Notes: generated by a model from the letters alone, not told the origin. Positions 36,826 through 47,101 are shown, numbered from the stretch's first letter. The stretch is DNA of 64,000 bases from Pseudothermotoga sp. (GCA_025060105.1 JANXCS010000004.1:151414-215413), one strand, 5' to 3'. A program made the numbers and translations.

Positions 36826-37813
36826 CTGCCCGCAAATACTTTGCGGCTTCTTCCGGTGGCATCGGGTTTATGTAGAATCCAGAACCCCATTCGAATCCAG
36901 CAACGTTCGTGAGACGTGGAACGATTTCCAAATGCCAATGGTAATAAATCTTACCCTCACCGTCCGTTGGGGCAGTGTGTAGCATGAAATTGTACGGAGG
37001 ATTATCCAGTGCGGCAAAAATCCTATACAACGTGTTCTTCAAGATCTTTGCAAAATTCTTTACTTCCCTCTCTGTTACGTCACCGAAGGAGTGCATGTGA
37101 CGTTTTGGAAGTATCCAAGTTTCACATGGAAATCTCGCCGCAAAGGGTTCTATCGATACAAAATCTTCGTTTTCTTCAACGACCCTTTCTTTTCTTTCCA
37201 GTTCTTGGCTGACTATGTCGCAGAAAACACACCTTTCTTTGTAAGAATAGTATTCCTTAGAACCAGACAGCTCTTCTTGAACTCTTTTCGGAACAATGGG
37301 TAATGCGATCAGTTGACTGTGAGGGTGGAGCAACGAAGCTCCAGCATCGCGACCATGGTTTTTGAAAATGAGGATGTACTGAACCTTCGAATCTTTGGCT
37401 ATGGTCTCATATCGAAGCTTGTAAGCCCAAACAACTTCTTCGACTTGCTTGTGATCCATCAGCGCCAAATGAGTGTTGTGATCAGGAGTTTCAACGATCA
37501 CTTCGTGATAACCAAACCCATCCATCGCGTCAAACATGCCAACTCCATACCGTTTCGGGGAAAGAGTAGGATTCACAGCACCGAATTTGTTCGGAACGAT
37601 CCTCACCCACCAACCAGGTGTGTTTGGAGCAGTATCAGCTGGCCTGAACGCGAGAACCTCAGGCGGTGTCGTGTGTTCGTTGCCGTAGTCGAAAGGACAG
37701 AACGCAGCTTTTTCTTCGACTTTTGGCCTAGCAAAATCGTGTGGTCGTTTCGCACGTTCGGTGGCGATGATCACCCAGCGTTTTAACACCGGATCTTTTC
37801 TGAACTCGGGCAT
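36812..37813 (-). CDS. galT: Galactose-1-phosphate uridylyltransferase
   Basis: A 333-residue GalT of the HIT superfamily. Visible are the N-terminal MPEFRKDPVLKRWVIIATERAKRP, the nucleotide-binding FKNHGRDAGASLLHPHSQ with the catalytic His region (HPHSQ rather than HPHGQ), and a zinc-type CVFCDI. It swaps UDP between glucose-1-P and galactose-1-P (Leloir pathway). It follows glgA by 12 bases in the same direction, linking galactose use with sugar nucleotide and glycogen metabolism. Confidence 0.92.
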   Translation of the reverse strand: MPEFRKDPVLKRWVIIATERAKRPHDFARPKVEEKAAFCPFDYGNEHTTPPEVLAFRPADTAPNTPGWWVRIVPNKFGAVNPTLSPKRYGVGMFDAMDGFGYHEVIVETPDHNTHLALMDHKQVEEVVWAYKLRYETIAKDSKVQYILIFKNHGRDAGASLLHPHSQLIALPIVPKRVQEELSGSKEYYSYKERCVFCDIVSQELERKERVVEENEDFVSIEPFAARFPCETWILPKRHMHSFGDVTEREVKNFAKILKNTLYRIFAALDNPPYNFMLHTAPTDGEGKIYYHWHLEIVPRLTNVAGFEWGSGFYINPMPPEEAAKYLRAVEIT

Positions 37814-37825
37814 GTTCGATCCTCC

Positions 37826-39286
37826 TCAAACTCTTCTCTTCTTCAGAGCTTCTTGATATACTTTCAAGTATTGCTTGGCAGAACGCTCCCAAGAGACATC
37901 CGTTTGCATCGCGTTTTGAATAATTCTTTTCCAATGGTGCTTTTCATTCCGGTAGAAATGAATCGCCCTCGCAACTGCCAGGAGTAAATGAGCAGGGTCA
38001 TACTCTCTAAAGCCAAAACCGTTACCTAGGCCTGTCTGTGCATCGTATTCCTTCACAGTGTCAGCTAAACCTCCTGTATAGCGCACTATTGGAACCGTGC
38101 CGTACCTCAAACTGTACATTTGACCCAACCCACAAGGTTCATACCTTGAAGGCATGAGGAACATATCACAACCAGCGTAAATTTTCTGCGCGAGTTCTAT
38201 GTCAAACTTTATATTGCTTGAAACTTTGTCTGGATAATCCTTCTGAAGCCTTTGAAACATTTCCTCATATCTTTTTTCGCCGGTACCTAAAACTATGAAC
38301 TGCACATCGAACAAGAAAAGGTAATCTGCGATCTTTTCAATCAAATCTAGTCCTTTCTGATCTACCAACCTGTTTATCATACCGATGAGGGGTACGTCTT
38401 CCCTCACCGGGAGGTTCAAATCTTTCTGTAGACGTTTTTTGTTCTCATATTTCTTCTCCAAACTGTTCAGATCGTAATTGACGTAAATCTTTTTATCCGT
38501 CGCAGGATTGTAATCTTCGTAGTCTATCCCGTTCAAAATTCCGTAGAGATCTTCCGCTCTGAGTCTCAGCACACCGTCGAGTTTCTCACCGTATTCTTCC
38601 GTTTGGATCTCCTGCGCGTAGGTTGGGCTCACGGTGGTGATGACATCGCTGAACAATATTCCGCCCTTCAGAAAGTTTATACGACCGTAAAATTCCAATC
38701 CATCTATGTTGAAAAGATATCCTGGAAGGCCAGCGAACTTCATGTAATTCGGGCTGAAAACACCTTGATATCCGAGGTTGTGGATCGTAAAAACAATCGC
38801 GGTTCTACTGAAGAAAGGATCGACTCTATAGAGTGTTTTCAAATAAACTGGGACCAAACCCGTCTGCCAATCATGAGCATGCACGATGTCGAATTGCTCA
38901 GAAAGATGCTTTATCGCTTGAATAGAAGCCGCACAGAAAAATATCGCTTGTTCCGCGAGATCAGGCCCTTCATACACGTTGTCCGCTGAAAAATAGTAAT
39001 TGTTCGCTATGAAGTAAACAGTGACGTTGGAACCGGGCAACTGCGATTTGTAAAGATCGAATTTTTCTTGCGTTTGTACGTTCTCAACGGGTATAGATTT
39101 GGCAACCTCCACGATTCGATATCCAAACTTCTCGCTATTCTTCAGAACCAGCTTGTGCAAGGGCATGAAGATCGAAACCTTAGCCCCACTTTTTTCTATC
39201 GCTTTGGGCAAAGCACCAATCACATCGGCAAGTCCCCCAACTTTGGCAAAGGGGTGAACTTCATAAGCAATCATCGCGACCCTCAT
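37826..39286 (-). CDS. glgA: Glycogen synthase (GT5 family)
   Basis: A 486-residue GlgA of normal length. It has the N-terminal glucosyl-donor motif (HPFAKVGGLADVIGALPKA, the KxGGL signature), HDWQTGLVPVYLK, and the C-terminal E-x7-E region (MPSRYEPCGLGQMYSLRYGTVPIV). It adds glucose from ADP- or UDP-glucose to alpha-1,4-glucan. It lies between the large exported metallopeptidase-like gene and galT. Confidence 0.94.
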   Translation of the reverse strand: MRVAMIAYEVHPFAKVGGLADVIGALPKAIEKSGAKVSIFMPLHKLVLKNSEKFGYRIVEVAKSIPVENVQTQEKFDLYKSQLPGSNVTVYFIANNYYFSADNVYEGPDLAEQAIFFCAASIQAIKHLSEQFDIVHAHDWQTGLVPVYLKTLYRVDPFFSRTAIVFTIHNLGYQGVFSPNYMKFAGLPGYLFNIDGLEFYGRINFLKGGILFSDVITTVSPTYAQEIQTEEYGEKLDGVLRLRAEDLYGILNGIDYEDYNPATDKKIYVNYDLNSLEKKYENKKRLQKDLNLPVREDVPLIGMINRLVDQKGLDLIEKIADYLFLFDVQFIVLGTGEKRYEEMFQRLQKDYPDKVSSNIKFDIELAQKIYAGCDMFLMPSRYEPCGLGQMYSLRYGTVPIVRYTGGLADTVKEYDAQTGLGNGFGFREYDPAHLLLAVARAIHFYRNEKHHWKRIIQNAMQTDVSWERSAKQYLKVYQEALKKRRV

Positions 39287-39290
39287 ATCT

Positions 39291-41711
39291 TCACCTCGCT
39301 GTCGGAATTATAGCATGATCCTTTTGAAACTGAAGAAGACTGCTGAGAACTTCCTCCAATCCAACTTGAAAGAAAAATTTTCCATCTTTCAATCCCAACT
39401 TGACGTAAGGTATCAACGGAATTTGGTAAGAGATATGCCCATTGAAGTACAACTTAGCCCAGTACTCTTCATCTGTGCCACGCAACATGCCAAAACTCAG
39501 TGCGAGACCGTCGAGCGCAAAGAATCCGTCGAAGCTACCAAAATTTGTTCTTATCGTCGGGAGAACCACCTCCATCTCGTACACTGGGCCTTCAAGCCCC
39601 AACCTCCCGCTCACTTCCAGCAACAATCCTTTGAATAAGAACGCCTTCGAGAGTCCGAAGTACATACTTGGCAATATTCCAACGGTGAAAGAAAAATCAG
39701 CGAATCTTTTTAGGTGTATAAGTCCTCCAACACTACCTAAAGCATATCCGAACGCGAGTTTTGGGATCGTTCCATCACTCGATATGTCCAAGCCCATCGC
39801 CACGGAAAACACATCGTTTTTTAAACTCTTTGAGGTTTTGCTAGATATACTTAAGTCGATCGTTAACCTTTGGTTCAACGTCGAAAGTGATACCGTTAAT
39901 CCCCTTGAACTGTTGAAGAACACTTGACCATAATGCATGTTGACAGTTTTCACAAATGCTCCCGCAAGAACGTTATCCATCAAATCGTCCCAAAAACCAA
40001 CCATCACGCCTGCTCCAAAATCCTTTTGAATCAAATCTATCCATGGAAACGGCAGTAAGAATCTCATCTTCAACGCATCGTGGTACTGTATTGAAGAAAT
40101 TTCCACATCTTCCAACTTTAACCAGTCATTACCGAGAATCACTTTGGGTTCTTCGATACGCTGCTCAACGATCTTGGCATCTTCCTTGAACAGTGCATAA
40201 CCGCCTGGGAGTGGCTTGATCGAAAAGATGTATCCTTCATACTGTACAGCAGAGATACTGTTGCTGACACCCAATTCATGGATTTGATTCGTTCGAAGAT
40301 CTAACCTGAACGTTCGAAGTTCACCTTTTCGATCGCTGACAAAATAAATCACATCTCCCAGAACGACAGGTGAAAGCTTTGCTTTTCCATCACTCGTCAG
40401 TTTGATCAATCTTTCACTCTCAAGCATGTAAAGATCAACATTTCTAGCATCCTTCGCTGTGAAAACGATGCGATTTTTCGAAGCGGAGATTTGAAGCGGT
40501 GTTAAGTTGTGTGGAATAACAACGTCTTGAGTGATGGATCTTTTCACATCCAAAACTTTGATCTTTCTTATGTCGTTCTCTTGAACGATTAAAGCTAACC
40601 TCTCATCGTCTACCCACGATACGTCGATCACATGTTTCACATTTAAATCATTCACAGAACCGTTCCAGAGCAACAGTTTAGAAACGTACCTTCCTTCTTC
40701 AACTACCATTTTCACAATTGCGAGTTCTCTTCGAGAATTCACCGAGAAACTCACTATGCTTGGAGTTTCCAACAACTTGTGATGTTTGCCTTCGAAGATA
40801 TCGTAGAAATAGATCGCACTTGTTTCATCATAACCTTTGAAGATGTAATAAACTCTCCACAATTCCAAGTTCAATTTTGAAGCCAGCAGGGAAAGTTCGG
40901 TCAGCTTTTCACCATCAAAGGAACGCTCAACGTTCGACCAAGCTTCTTCAAGCTCTTTGGGAGAAGCAATTTTCCTGAGATGCCTATAGAATGTTGCGAG
41001 TGGATCTTTGGAGAAATCCTCCACCAAATGGACAGTTGCCCCTCTCTTTTTCTTTTCAATCGTTTCGAGCAGAGCGTAGCCGAAAGTGTAACTCGCTCCA
41101 CCAGGTGTGAAACGCGTTGTGTTGATGGAGGAAGCGTATCTCAAACCGATATCTGTGGACAAAGCGTTCTGTTTGTAAAGATCGAAAATCACATCGTTTG
41201 CCCTACCTTCTCCCTGCTCTTTCGACTCGTAAACTATTGCGACTCCTTCGTGCAAATACATGGGAGTCAAGATCGATTGAACGGCAGCAGCTACAGAATG
41301 CCCAAAGATCGAGAGTTTTTCTGCATAAGGTGCGAACTTATTGGCAAGAAAAAGATGAGCAAGTTCATGTCTGAAACAGAATACAACCCAGTCTTCATAG
41401 TTTGGTGTGAATTGGTACGGGTCCATATCGCTCACGTAGATGACGATCACGTTGTTCAATGGATTTGCATAACCGTTAGAAAGATCAGATTTGAGCAGAT
41501 AAACTTTCGGTCGCTTCCGCAAGGAGGATTTGAACTCAGCCGTGAAGTTCTCGTACACTTCATCTGCTTTTTGGGACAATCTGTACGCCGATCTTGCCAA
41601 ACCATCATCGTAAAGTATGTCCAGATATTTTGTGGATAACATGTTGAAAGTTCCTGCTGCCCAGAGAGTGGAAGCAACGATGATAAGGAAAAACGAGTGT
41701 AACGATCTCAT
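39291..41711 (-). CDS. Large exported protein: gluzincin-type metallopeptidase domain, propeller-like middle, beta-barrel-like C-terminus
   Basis: An 806-residue exported protein with a short signal sequence (MRSLHSFFLIIVASTLWAAG). Residues 115-119 are HELAH, and Glu155 follows in LHEGVAIVYES, the zinc ligand pattern of gluzincins ('peptidase MA'). From about residue 270 to 540 there are repeated beta strands with TolB/WD40-like turns such as GKAKLSPVVLGDVIYFVSDRKGELRTF. The last 230 residues are alternating amphipathic strands (GAGVMVGFW, LTIDLSISSK, FSFTVGILPSMYF) suggesting an outer-membrane barrel, but the final residue is Arg rather than an aromatic. Possibly a surface protease of the toga. 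The start overlaps the udk stop by four bases. Confidence 0.65.
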   Translation of the reverse strand: MRSLHSFFLIIVASTLWAAGTFNMLSTKYLDILYDDGLARSAYRLSQKADEVYENFTAEFKSSLRKRPKVYLLKSDLSNGYANPLNNVIVIYVSDMDPYQFTPNYEDWVVFCFRHELAHLFLANKFAPYAEKLSIFGHSVAAAVQSILTPMYLHEGVAIVYESKEQGEGRANDVIFDLYKQNALSTDIGLRYASSINTTRFTPGGASYTFGYALLETIEKKKRGATVHLVEDFSKDPLATFYRHLRKIASPKELEEAWSNVERSFDGEKLTELSLLASKLNLELWRVYYIFKGYDETSAIYFYDIFEGKHHKLLETPSIVSFSVNSRRELAIVKMVVEEGRYVSKLLLWNGSVNDLNVKHVIDVSWVDDERLALIVQENDIRKIKVLDVKRSITQDVVIPHNLTPLQISASKNRIVFTAKDARNVDLYMLESERLIKLTSDGKAKLSPVVLGDVIYFVSDRKGELRTFRLDLRTNQIHELGVSNSISAVQYEGYIFSIKPLPGGYALFKEDAKIVEQRIEEPKVILGNDWLKLEDVEISSIQYHDALKMRFLLPFPWIDLIQKDFGAGVMVGFWDDLMDNVLAGAFVKTVNMHYGQVFFNSSRGLTVSLSTLNQRLTIDLSISSKTSKSLKNDVFSVAMGLDISSDGTIPKLAFGYALGSVGGLIHLKRFADFSFTVGILPSMYFGLSKAFLFKGLLLEVSGRLGLEGPVYEMEVVLPTIRTNFGSFDGFFALDGLALSFGMLRGTDEEYWAKLYFNGHISYQIPLIPYVKLGLKDGKFFFQVGLEEVLSSLLQFQKDHAIIPTAR

Positions 41712-42325
41712 CCGCTTCTCTCCAATCTTTTAGTTATGTAGTTGACAACGACCTCCACTGCCCTGTCGTTGTAACCACCCTTTGGCACGATGATGTCTGC
41801 GTAGCGTTTCGTTGGCTCCACGTAGGCATCGTGCATAGGTTTAACAGTTTCAAGGTATTGCGCTATCACGTTCTCAACGTTTCTTCCTCTCTCTTTGATG
41901 TCACGCATGAGCCTTCTTATGAATCTGATATCGCTTTCGGCATCCACATAAACTGAGAGTTCATAAAGTTCTCTGAGTTCTTCATAATAGAGCGCAAAGA
42001 TGCCTTCGACCAAAACCACTTGCCTTGGTGAAAAACTGATCGTTTCATTCTTCCTAGTGTAGGTCACAAAATCGTAGGTAGGAACCTGAACCGTGTGACC
42101 AGAAGACAACTTCCGCAGATGTTCGACGAGCAGTTGGTACTCTATAACATCTGGATGATCATAGTTGACTTTTCTGCGTTCTTCCAGTGGCATATGACTC
42201 ATATCTTTGTAATAGTTGTCCATTGGTAATATCGCGCATCTCTCTTCACCCAGATGCTGTACGATCCTTCTCGCAACAGTAGTCTTCCCAGAACCAGTTC
42301 CTCCACCTATACCGATCATGATCAA
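41708..42325 (-). CDS. udk: Uridine kinase
   Basis: A roughly 205-residue uridine/cytidine kinase with P-loop GGGTGSGKTTVARRI, MDNYYKD, YDHPDVIEY, VLVEGIFALY and the lid RRLMRDIKERGR. It phosphorylates uridine in pyrimidine salvage. TTG 42325 (seven bases after AGGGGT) is preferred; ATG 42319 and a start at 42349 are alternatives. Its stop overlaps the large exported gene. Confidence 0.9.
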   Translation of the reverse strand: MIMIGIGGGTGSGKTTVARRIVQHLGEERCAILPMDNYYKDMSHMPLEERRKVNYDHPDVIEYQLLVEHLRKLSSGHTVQVPTYDFVTYTRKNETISFSPRQVVLVEGIFALYYEELRELYELSVYVDAESDIRFIRRLMRDIKERGRNVENVIAQYLETVKPMHDAYVEPTKRYADIIVPKGGYNDRAVEVVVNYITKRLERSG

Positions 42326-42443
42326 GCTTTCAACCCCTACATAACTCAATTTAACACATCCTGTTGAAAATAGCCAAGCAAAACTTACCGATCATCAATA
42401 TAATTGAATGGAATCCAAATCTTGGTGGAATTTCCGGACGGTG

Positions 42444-43043
42444 ATGTTTTTGAAAATTTTTCTCATCAGACATGCCAAGACCGATTGGAACGATCTAGGC
42501 CTCTGGCAGGGAAACACCGATGTGCCTCTGAACGAAGCTGGTTTTGAACAAGCAAAGAAGATCGCTCAGAAACTTTCAAAGCAACATGTAGAAGCGATCT
42601 ACACTAGTCCGCTTTTGAGAGCCAAGCAGACCGCTTCCGTCATCTCGGAGATGTTGAACGTTCCACTTTTTATCGACGAACGGCTCAGAGAGTGTGAGAT
42701 ATCTCTGTGGAATGGTCTGACGATGCAAGAAACACTCGAAAGGTACTACAACGAATACACGCTTTGGTCAACACAACCCAACGCTGAGATCGAAGGTGTA
42801 GAATCCCTCCAAGAAGTTCAAGATCGTTTTCTGCGGTTCGTTGAAGAGATCAACAAGAAAGCCTTCGAGTCCGTTGCGGTGGTGTCACACGCATTGATAC
42901 TTCGAACGTTCATTTGTTGGGTGTTGAAGTTACCACTCACAGAGCACAAAAATTTTAAATTGGACAACGCCTCAATCAGTCTCGTTGAAACGCAGAGTAG
43001 ATCGCGGTTAGTTTATTTGAACGACACTTGTCATCTTGATTGA
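42444..43043 (+). CDS. Histidine phosphatase family protein
   Basis: A 199-residue phosphoglycerate-mutase-like phosphatase with the catalytic RHG-type motif as LIRHAKTDWN near residue 7 (RHA instead of RHG), YTSPLLRAKQTA, RECEISLWNG and the second catalytic His in VVSHALILR. The substrate could be a phosphosugar or alpha-ribazole phosphate; the family is too broad to tell. The start is uncertain: ATG 42444 or TTG 42450, both after GGACGGTGA. It ends one base before a convergent gene. Confidence 0.82.
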   Translation: MFLKIFLIRHAKTDWNDLGLWQGNTDVPLNEAGFEQAKKIAQKLSKQHVEAIYTSPLLRAKQTASVISEMLNVPLFIDERLRECEISLWNGLTMQETLERYYNEYTLWSTQPNAEIEGVESLQEVQDRFLRFVEEINKKAFESVAVVSHALILRTFICWVLKLPLTEHKNFKLDNASISLVETQSRSRLVYLNDTCHLD

Positions 43044-43044
43044 C

Positions 43045-43734
43045 TCAAAATATCTTGCTACTCGCCTTGGGACCTGGAGTTTTGTCGTACGCCTCGATCG
43101 GCCAGAATCTGTAAACGTATTCGTACCTATCAATTTTCACGTTCGGATCCTTTGGTACGTGGAATAAATCGTGAACAGCGGTGACATACTTATAGAACGT
43201 GTCTCCACGGGGAACGAGTTCTACTACGACATTGAACATTACGCTGTAACCGCTCATTTGATCGTAAAACAACAACGTCGCTCTGGGATCTTTCAGCACA
43301 TTTCGATAACTGTTTTTATAGAACATTTCTATACTTGAAAGTATTCTTCTATCAAAAATTTCAGGTTTTTCGTACAGATCGAGCAAAAATTGTACTCTTT
43401 CTTTGAACGTTTCGTTCACACCCTTTTGTCTCGCCATCTCTATGAGGTTGATCGCCTTGTTTGCGAGTTCTTCAAGATACTCCTGCTTTGGTACCAAGCC
43501 GAGTCCTTTGATGCAACTGTTTATTGGAAACTCACCCTCCTTCGAGAAAGTTGACATGACAACGGTGTGTGGTGAAAAATTCGGCACACCCTTTTCCAAA
43601 CCTAGAAAGATCTTCAAACTCTTGGTGCGTGTTTGAATCTGCCAGTTGAAAAATGCTTCATCCATTTCGTGAAGCTTGTAACATTTTTCCTCTCCGTGAA
43701 CATTCACAAAAACGTTGTTGGTTGTGAATTTCAT
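43045..43734 (-). CDS. Hypothetical protein, possibly a PNPOx-like split-barrel protein
   Basis: A 229-residue soluble protein. Two stretches, TVVMSTFSKEGEFPINSCIKG near residue 58 and NVLKDPRATLLFYDQMSGYS near 148, recall the FMN-binding split barrel of pyridoxamine-phosphate-oxidase-like proteins, but this is a weak resemblance. It is translationally linked to the upstream permease: AGGAGGGA lies inside the end of that gene and ATG 43734 is one base past its stop. It thus belongs to the ATPase-less transporter run. Confidence 0.5.
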   Translation of the reverse strand: MKFTTNNVFVNVHGEEKCYKLHEMDEAFFNWQIQTRTKSLKIFLGLEKGVPNFSPHTVVMSTFSKEGEFPINSCIKGLGLVPKQEYLEELANKAINLIEMARQKGVNETFKERVQFLLDLYEKPEIFDRRILSSIEMFYKNSYRNVLKDPRATLLFYDQMSGYSVMFNVVVELVPRGDTFYKYVTAVHDLFHVPKDPNVKIDRYEYVYRFWPIEAYDKTPGPKASSKIF

Positions 43735-43735
43735 A

Positions 43736-44599
43736 TCATTCCCTCCTGTTAGAAATTTTGGGATTCAAGATCCTTTCACTCGCCACACCGAGCGACATTA
43801 TCGAAAAAGAAGCAAGAAAGATGGCCAACCCTGGGAAAACGATCCACCACCATGCACCAAGAACGAGTGCGTTACACGTTCTCGCCAAGCTCAGCATCTT
43901 GCCCCATGAAACAACCCTTGGATCTGAAAAGCCCAAGAAAGACAACCCCGCTTCCGCGAGCATCGCACCGGCGGCGGAAAAAGCCGCGTTCACCGCTAAA
44001 ACGGGGTATGAAGCAGGCAATAGATGTTTCCTGATGATGTACCACTTGCTCGCCCCAGCGCAAAAGGCCGCCTCAACGTAACCCCTCTTTTTTTCAGAAA
44101 GAACTATTGCGCGAACCACCCTCGAAACGCCAGCCCAACCAAAGATGACCAGTACGAACACTAAAGTCCAAAAACTACTCCCCAGATACGTCAGGATCAT
44201 TATCATGATCGGAAGACCTGGTAACACCATGACGAAATCGACGGTCCTCATTATTAAAGTGTCGATCCCCTTACCAAAAGCGGCCGCGATCACTCCGAGC
44301 AAACCACCAACGACGGTGACACCGAGAGCTGTCAAAGCTCCTACAGTCAGTGAAGTTCTAGTTCCATAAACGATCTGGCTGAAGATATCAGCACCGTACC
44401 AATCTGTGCCCATGATGTGTCGCTTTGAAGGAGGTTGAAGCCTACGACCTCTTTGGGTGATATCGTAAGGATTGTAAGGAGCAATCAGTGGTGCAAAGAT
44501 TGCACAGAAGACGAATGAGCAAAGAATCACAAACCCAACCGTTCCTTCAAAAGAACTGAAAAGCTCATAGAAAAAGTAGAAGATTCTTCTGCGTCTCAT
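43736..44599 (-). CDS. Peptide/oligosaccharide ABC transporter permease (OppC type)
   Basis: A 287-residue permease with the Opp/DppC signature (PPSKRHIMGTDWYGADIFSQ), the coupling loop (EAAFCAGASKWYIIRKHLLPAS) and a first helix (GTVGFVILCSFVFCAIFAPL). Its start overlaps the upstream permease stop by four bases. Together with that permease and the binding protein it makes a transporter with no adjacent ATPase genes. Confidence 0.87.
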   Translation of the reverse strand: MRRRRIFYFFYELFSSFEGTVGFVILCSFVFCAIFAPLIAPYNPYDITQRGRRLQPPSKRHIMGTDWYGADIFSQIVYGTRTSLTVGALTALGVTVVGGLLGVIAAAFGKGIDTLIMRTVDFVMVLPGLPIMIMILTYLGSSFWTLVFVLVIFGWAGVSRVVRAIVLSEKKRGYVEAAFCAGASKWYIIRKHLLPASYPVLAVNAAFSAAGAMLAEAGLSFLGFSDPRVVSWGKMLSLARTCNALVLGAWWWIVFPGLAIFLASFSIMSLGVASERILNPKISNRRE

Positions 44600-45558
44600 T
44601 CAAATCTCACCCTTGGATCGAACACTGCTTGCAACACATCCGCGATGAAGTTGGCGAGAATTACAGAAACGATCGTTATGATGACCGTTGCTTGCAATAA
44701 AGGATAATCTGAGTTCCTTGAAGCTTCGAGTACTAAAAGACCCATGCCTTTCCAGGAAAAAATGGTCTCGATGAGCACAGCGCCACCCAGCATACCAGCG
44801 ATACGAAGCGTGAGCATGGAAAAAAGAGGACCCAAGACGTTCCTGAGGATGTGCCTCTTTCTTATCCGCCGTTCGCTCAATCCTTTCGCCTTAGCTGTGA
44901 GAATGAACTCTTCGTTGAGAATCGAAATAACCATGTTTCTAACATACATAGCGAATCCCGGTACGTTCACCATGAAAATCACAAGCCAAGGGAGAAAGGC
45001 ATGCCGAAGCAAACTTAAAAACGCAGAAATGCCTGTTGCGTTCGAATCGATCATTCCCTGAAGTGGAAACCAACCGAGTTTGAAAGAGAACAAAAGTACT
45101 AACAGCAACGCAAACCAAAACGTGGGAACAGAATGGAGGGCAAAAGCCACATAACGAACGAATCTGTCTGCGAAAGAATTCCGCTTGCAACCTATATAAA
45201 CACCGAGTTGCAATGAAGCCAGCATACCGAGAAGCGTTGGAACAGCCGTGAGCAACAACGTCCAGGGTAGTCGTTCCAAAACCACACTCACGACGCTTCT
45301 GTTGTAAGTGTACGATACTCCAAGGTTTCCTCTGAAGAACTGTTTCAAAAAGCTCAAATATTGAATGAGCACAGGTTTGTCCAAACCGAAAGCGGCCTTT
45401 ATCTCCTGCTTGACTTCTTCAGGAATCCTGGGATCGCCATAAAAACGCTCTGCCGGATCGCCCGGCAGAGCCCTTATGAGAATGAAACTTACAGTCAATG
45501 CGAGTATGATCGTCAAAAACATCTGGATTATTCTCTTTATAAGGTAAGAAAAACTCAT
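44596..45558 (-). CDS. Peptide/oligosaccharide ABC transporter permease (OppB type)
   Basis: A 320-residue permease with first helix (SYLIKRIIQMFLTIILALTV), RALPGDPAERFYGDPRIPEE, and the coupling loop (LTAKAKGLSERRIRKRHILRNVLG). It follows the binding-protein gene by seven bases. Confidence 0.88.
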   Translation of the reverse strand: MSFSYLIKRIIQMFLTIILALTVSFILIRALPGDPAERFYGDPRIPEEVKQEIKAAFGLDKPVLIQYLSFLKQFFRGNLGVSYTYNRSVVSVVLERLPWTLLLTAVPTLLGMLASLQLGVYIGCKRNSFADRFVRYVAFALHSVPTFWFALLLVLLFSFKLGWFPLQGMIDSNATGISAFLSLLRHAFLPWLVIFMVNVPGFAMYVRNMVISILNEEFILTAKAKGLSERRIRKRHILRNVLGPLFSMLTLRIAGMLGGAVLIETIFSWKGMGLLVLEASRNSDYPLLQATVIITIVSVILANFIADVLQAVFDPRVRFE

Positions 45559-45565
45559 GAGAATG

Positions 45566-47101
45566 TCACCTTACAGGTTTAAGCGATTTCAACGATTCTA
45601 CATTCATCACACCTTCCGTTGGTGAAACAATCCAACCTGTGAAGTTCTTAACACTGTAGGCTTCTATATCCACAGGCACAAGTATAGGCACAACGGGGAC
45701 GAATTCTGCAATGAGTTTTTGTAAATTCTTAAAAGCTTGAATGCGCTCATTTTCAGAGAATGCCATCCATATAGATTCAAGTGCCGAATCGAGCTCCTTA
45801 ATACTCACACCGCCGTAATTGAACCCCGTCACTTGACCATCCTTCATCGTACCTCTAGATGAATGTAGATGGTAGAATGCCATTTCTGGATGGCTCCCAA
45901 GATTGTAAGCGTGCAGTGCCAGATCGAAGTCAGCCTTTTTCAACTTCGTCGTCAAACCTTCTGGCCCTTGAACATCCAATTCAACCTCAATACCGACGTT
46001 TTTCAGATAGAGTTTGATATACTCAGCTGTATCCATCGATCTCCTATCGGAAGAAACCAAAAGCGTCAGTTTTCTCCCATCGTAGTTACTCTTCTTCAAG
46101 AATTCCTTGGCCAGCGGTAGATTCTGTTGAACAGTCCCCACACTTTCATCGTACACGACCTTCGCTCTTTTCGGTATCAGTCCAAGTGATGCGATGTCTG
46201 CAAGACCACCGTAAACTTTTTCTACGAGCTCTACGTAGTTTAAAGCATGGAGTACAGCCTTTCGGAAATTCACATCGTTCATCGGGGCTTTTCTGTGATT
46301 GAACATCACTACGTTCACCACGCCACCCTCGATGAGAGCAACCTTCACGTTGGGATACTTGGTGGGATTCTCCATGACCTGTTTAGCCAACTCTGGATCA
46401 AGATTCCAGAAAAGATAATCGTAGTCACCCTTCACTAATCCCAAAAATCCCATGGTCTCATCTTGGACCGTATGAAAAACTACGGTTTGCAAATACTGGG
46501 GTGCATCTGGATGATCTTTGAAAAACTTTAAAACAACACTCTGTGGAGTCAATTTTTCGAAAGCGAGTAAACCGCTACCGATTGGTCTTTCAATGTTCGG
46601 GAATTCCAGTGGTTTTTCGATCTTTTCCCAGACAGCTTTCGGGATGATCGGTATCGCCATGGGTGCAAAAGAGAGCATCGAAACGTTCATCGTTCTGAAA
46701 GTGAGCTTCACGGTTTTCTCGTCCATTTTCTCAGCACCTGTCAGGTAAGCAAGGATCGGACCGAGTGGGAGTCTCTTTTGAAGGATGTAATTGAACGAGA
46801 AAACCACATCGTCGGCCGTAACGGGTGAACCGTTGTGGAATTTTCTGTCTCTCAACCTCAAGATCAAACTGTTGTTCGAAAAGTCCACCTGGAAGTCTTG
46901 AGCTAAAGCTCCCACGATTTGACCAGAACGTTCCGTCAAAAGCGTCTCATAAAGATAACCAACGACGATGCGCTCAGCGGAAGATTTTACCAAAAAGGGA
47001 TTCAAAGACCTCACTTCACCTAAAACTGCCACGTTGAGCTGGGAGCAAAGCATCGAAGATACAACCACTACGAGTAGCGTTAGTATGAGAACTCGTTTCA
47101 T
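45566..47101 (-). CDS. Family 5 extracellular solute-binding protein
   Basis: A 511-residue exported protein with a signal peptide ([20 protein letters not shown]). The cysteine at its end could be a lipidation site, although the motif is imperfect. Family 5 features are [41 protein letters not shown] and a C-terminal lobe. GGGGGTG lies upstream of ATG 47101. It heads the run: binding protein, two permeases, hypothetical protein. Confidence 0.88.
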   Translation of the reverse strand: MKRVLILTLLVVVVSSMLCSQLNVAVLGEVRSLNPFLVKSSAERIVVGYLYETLLTERSGQIVGALAQDFQVDFSNNSLILRLRDRKFHNGSPVTADDVVFSFNYILQKRLPLGPILAYLTGAEKMDEKTVKLTFRTMNVSMLSFAPMAIPIIPKAVWEKIEKPLEFPNIERPIGSGLLAFEKLTPQSVVLKFFKDHPDAPQYLQTVVFHTVQDETMGFLGLVKGDYDYLFWNLDPELAKQVMENPTKYPNVKVALIEGGVVNVVMFNHRKAPMNDVNFRKAVLHALNYVELVEKVYGGLADIASLGLIPKRAKVVYDESVGTVQQNLPLAKEFLKKSNYDGRKLTLLVSSDRRSMDTAEYIKLYLKNVGIEVELDVQGPEGLTTKLKKADFDLALHAYNLGSHPEMAFYHLHSSRGTMKDGQVTGFNYGGVSIKELDSALESIWMAFSENERIQAFKNLQKLIAEFVPVVPILVPVDIEAYSVKNFTGWIVSPTEGVMNVESLKSLKPVR

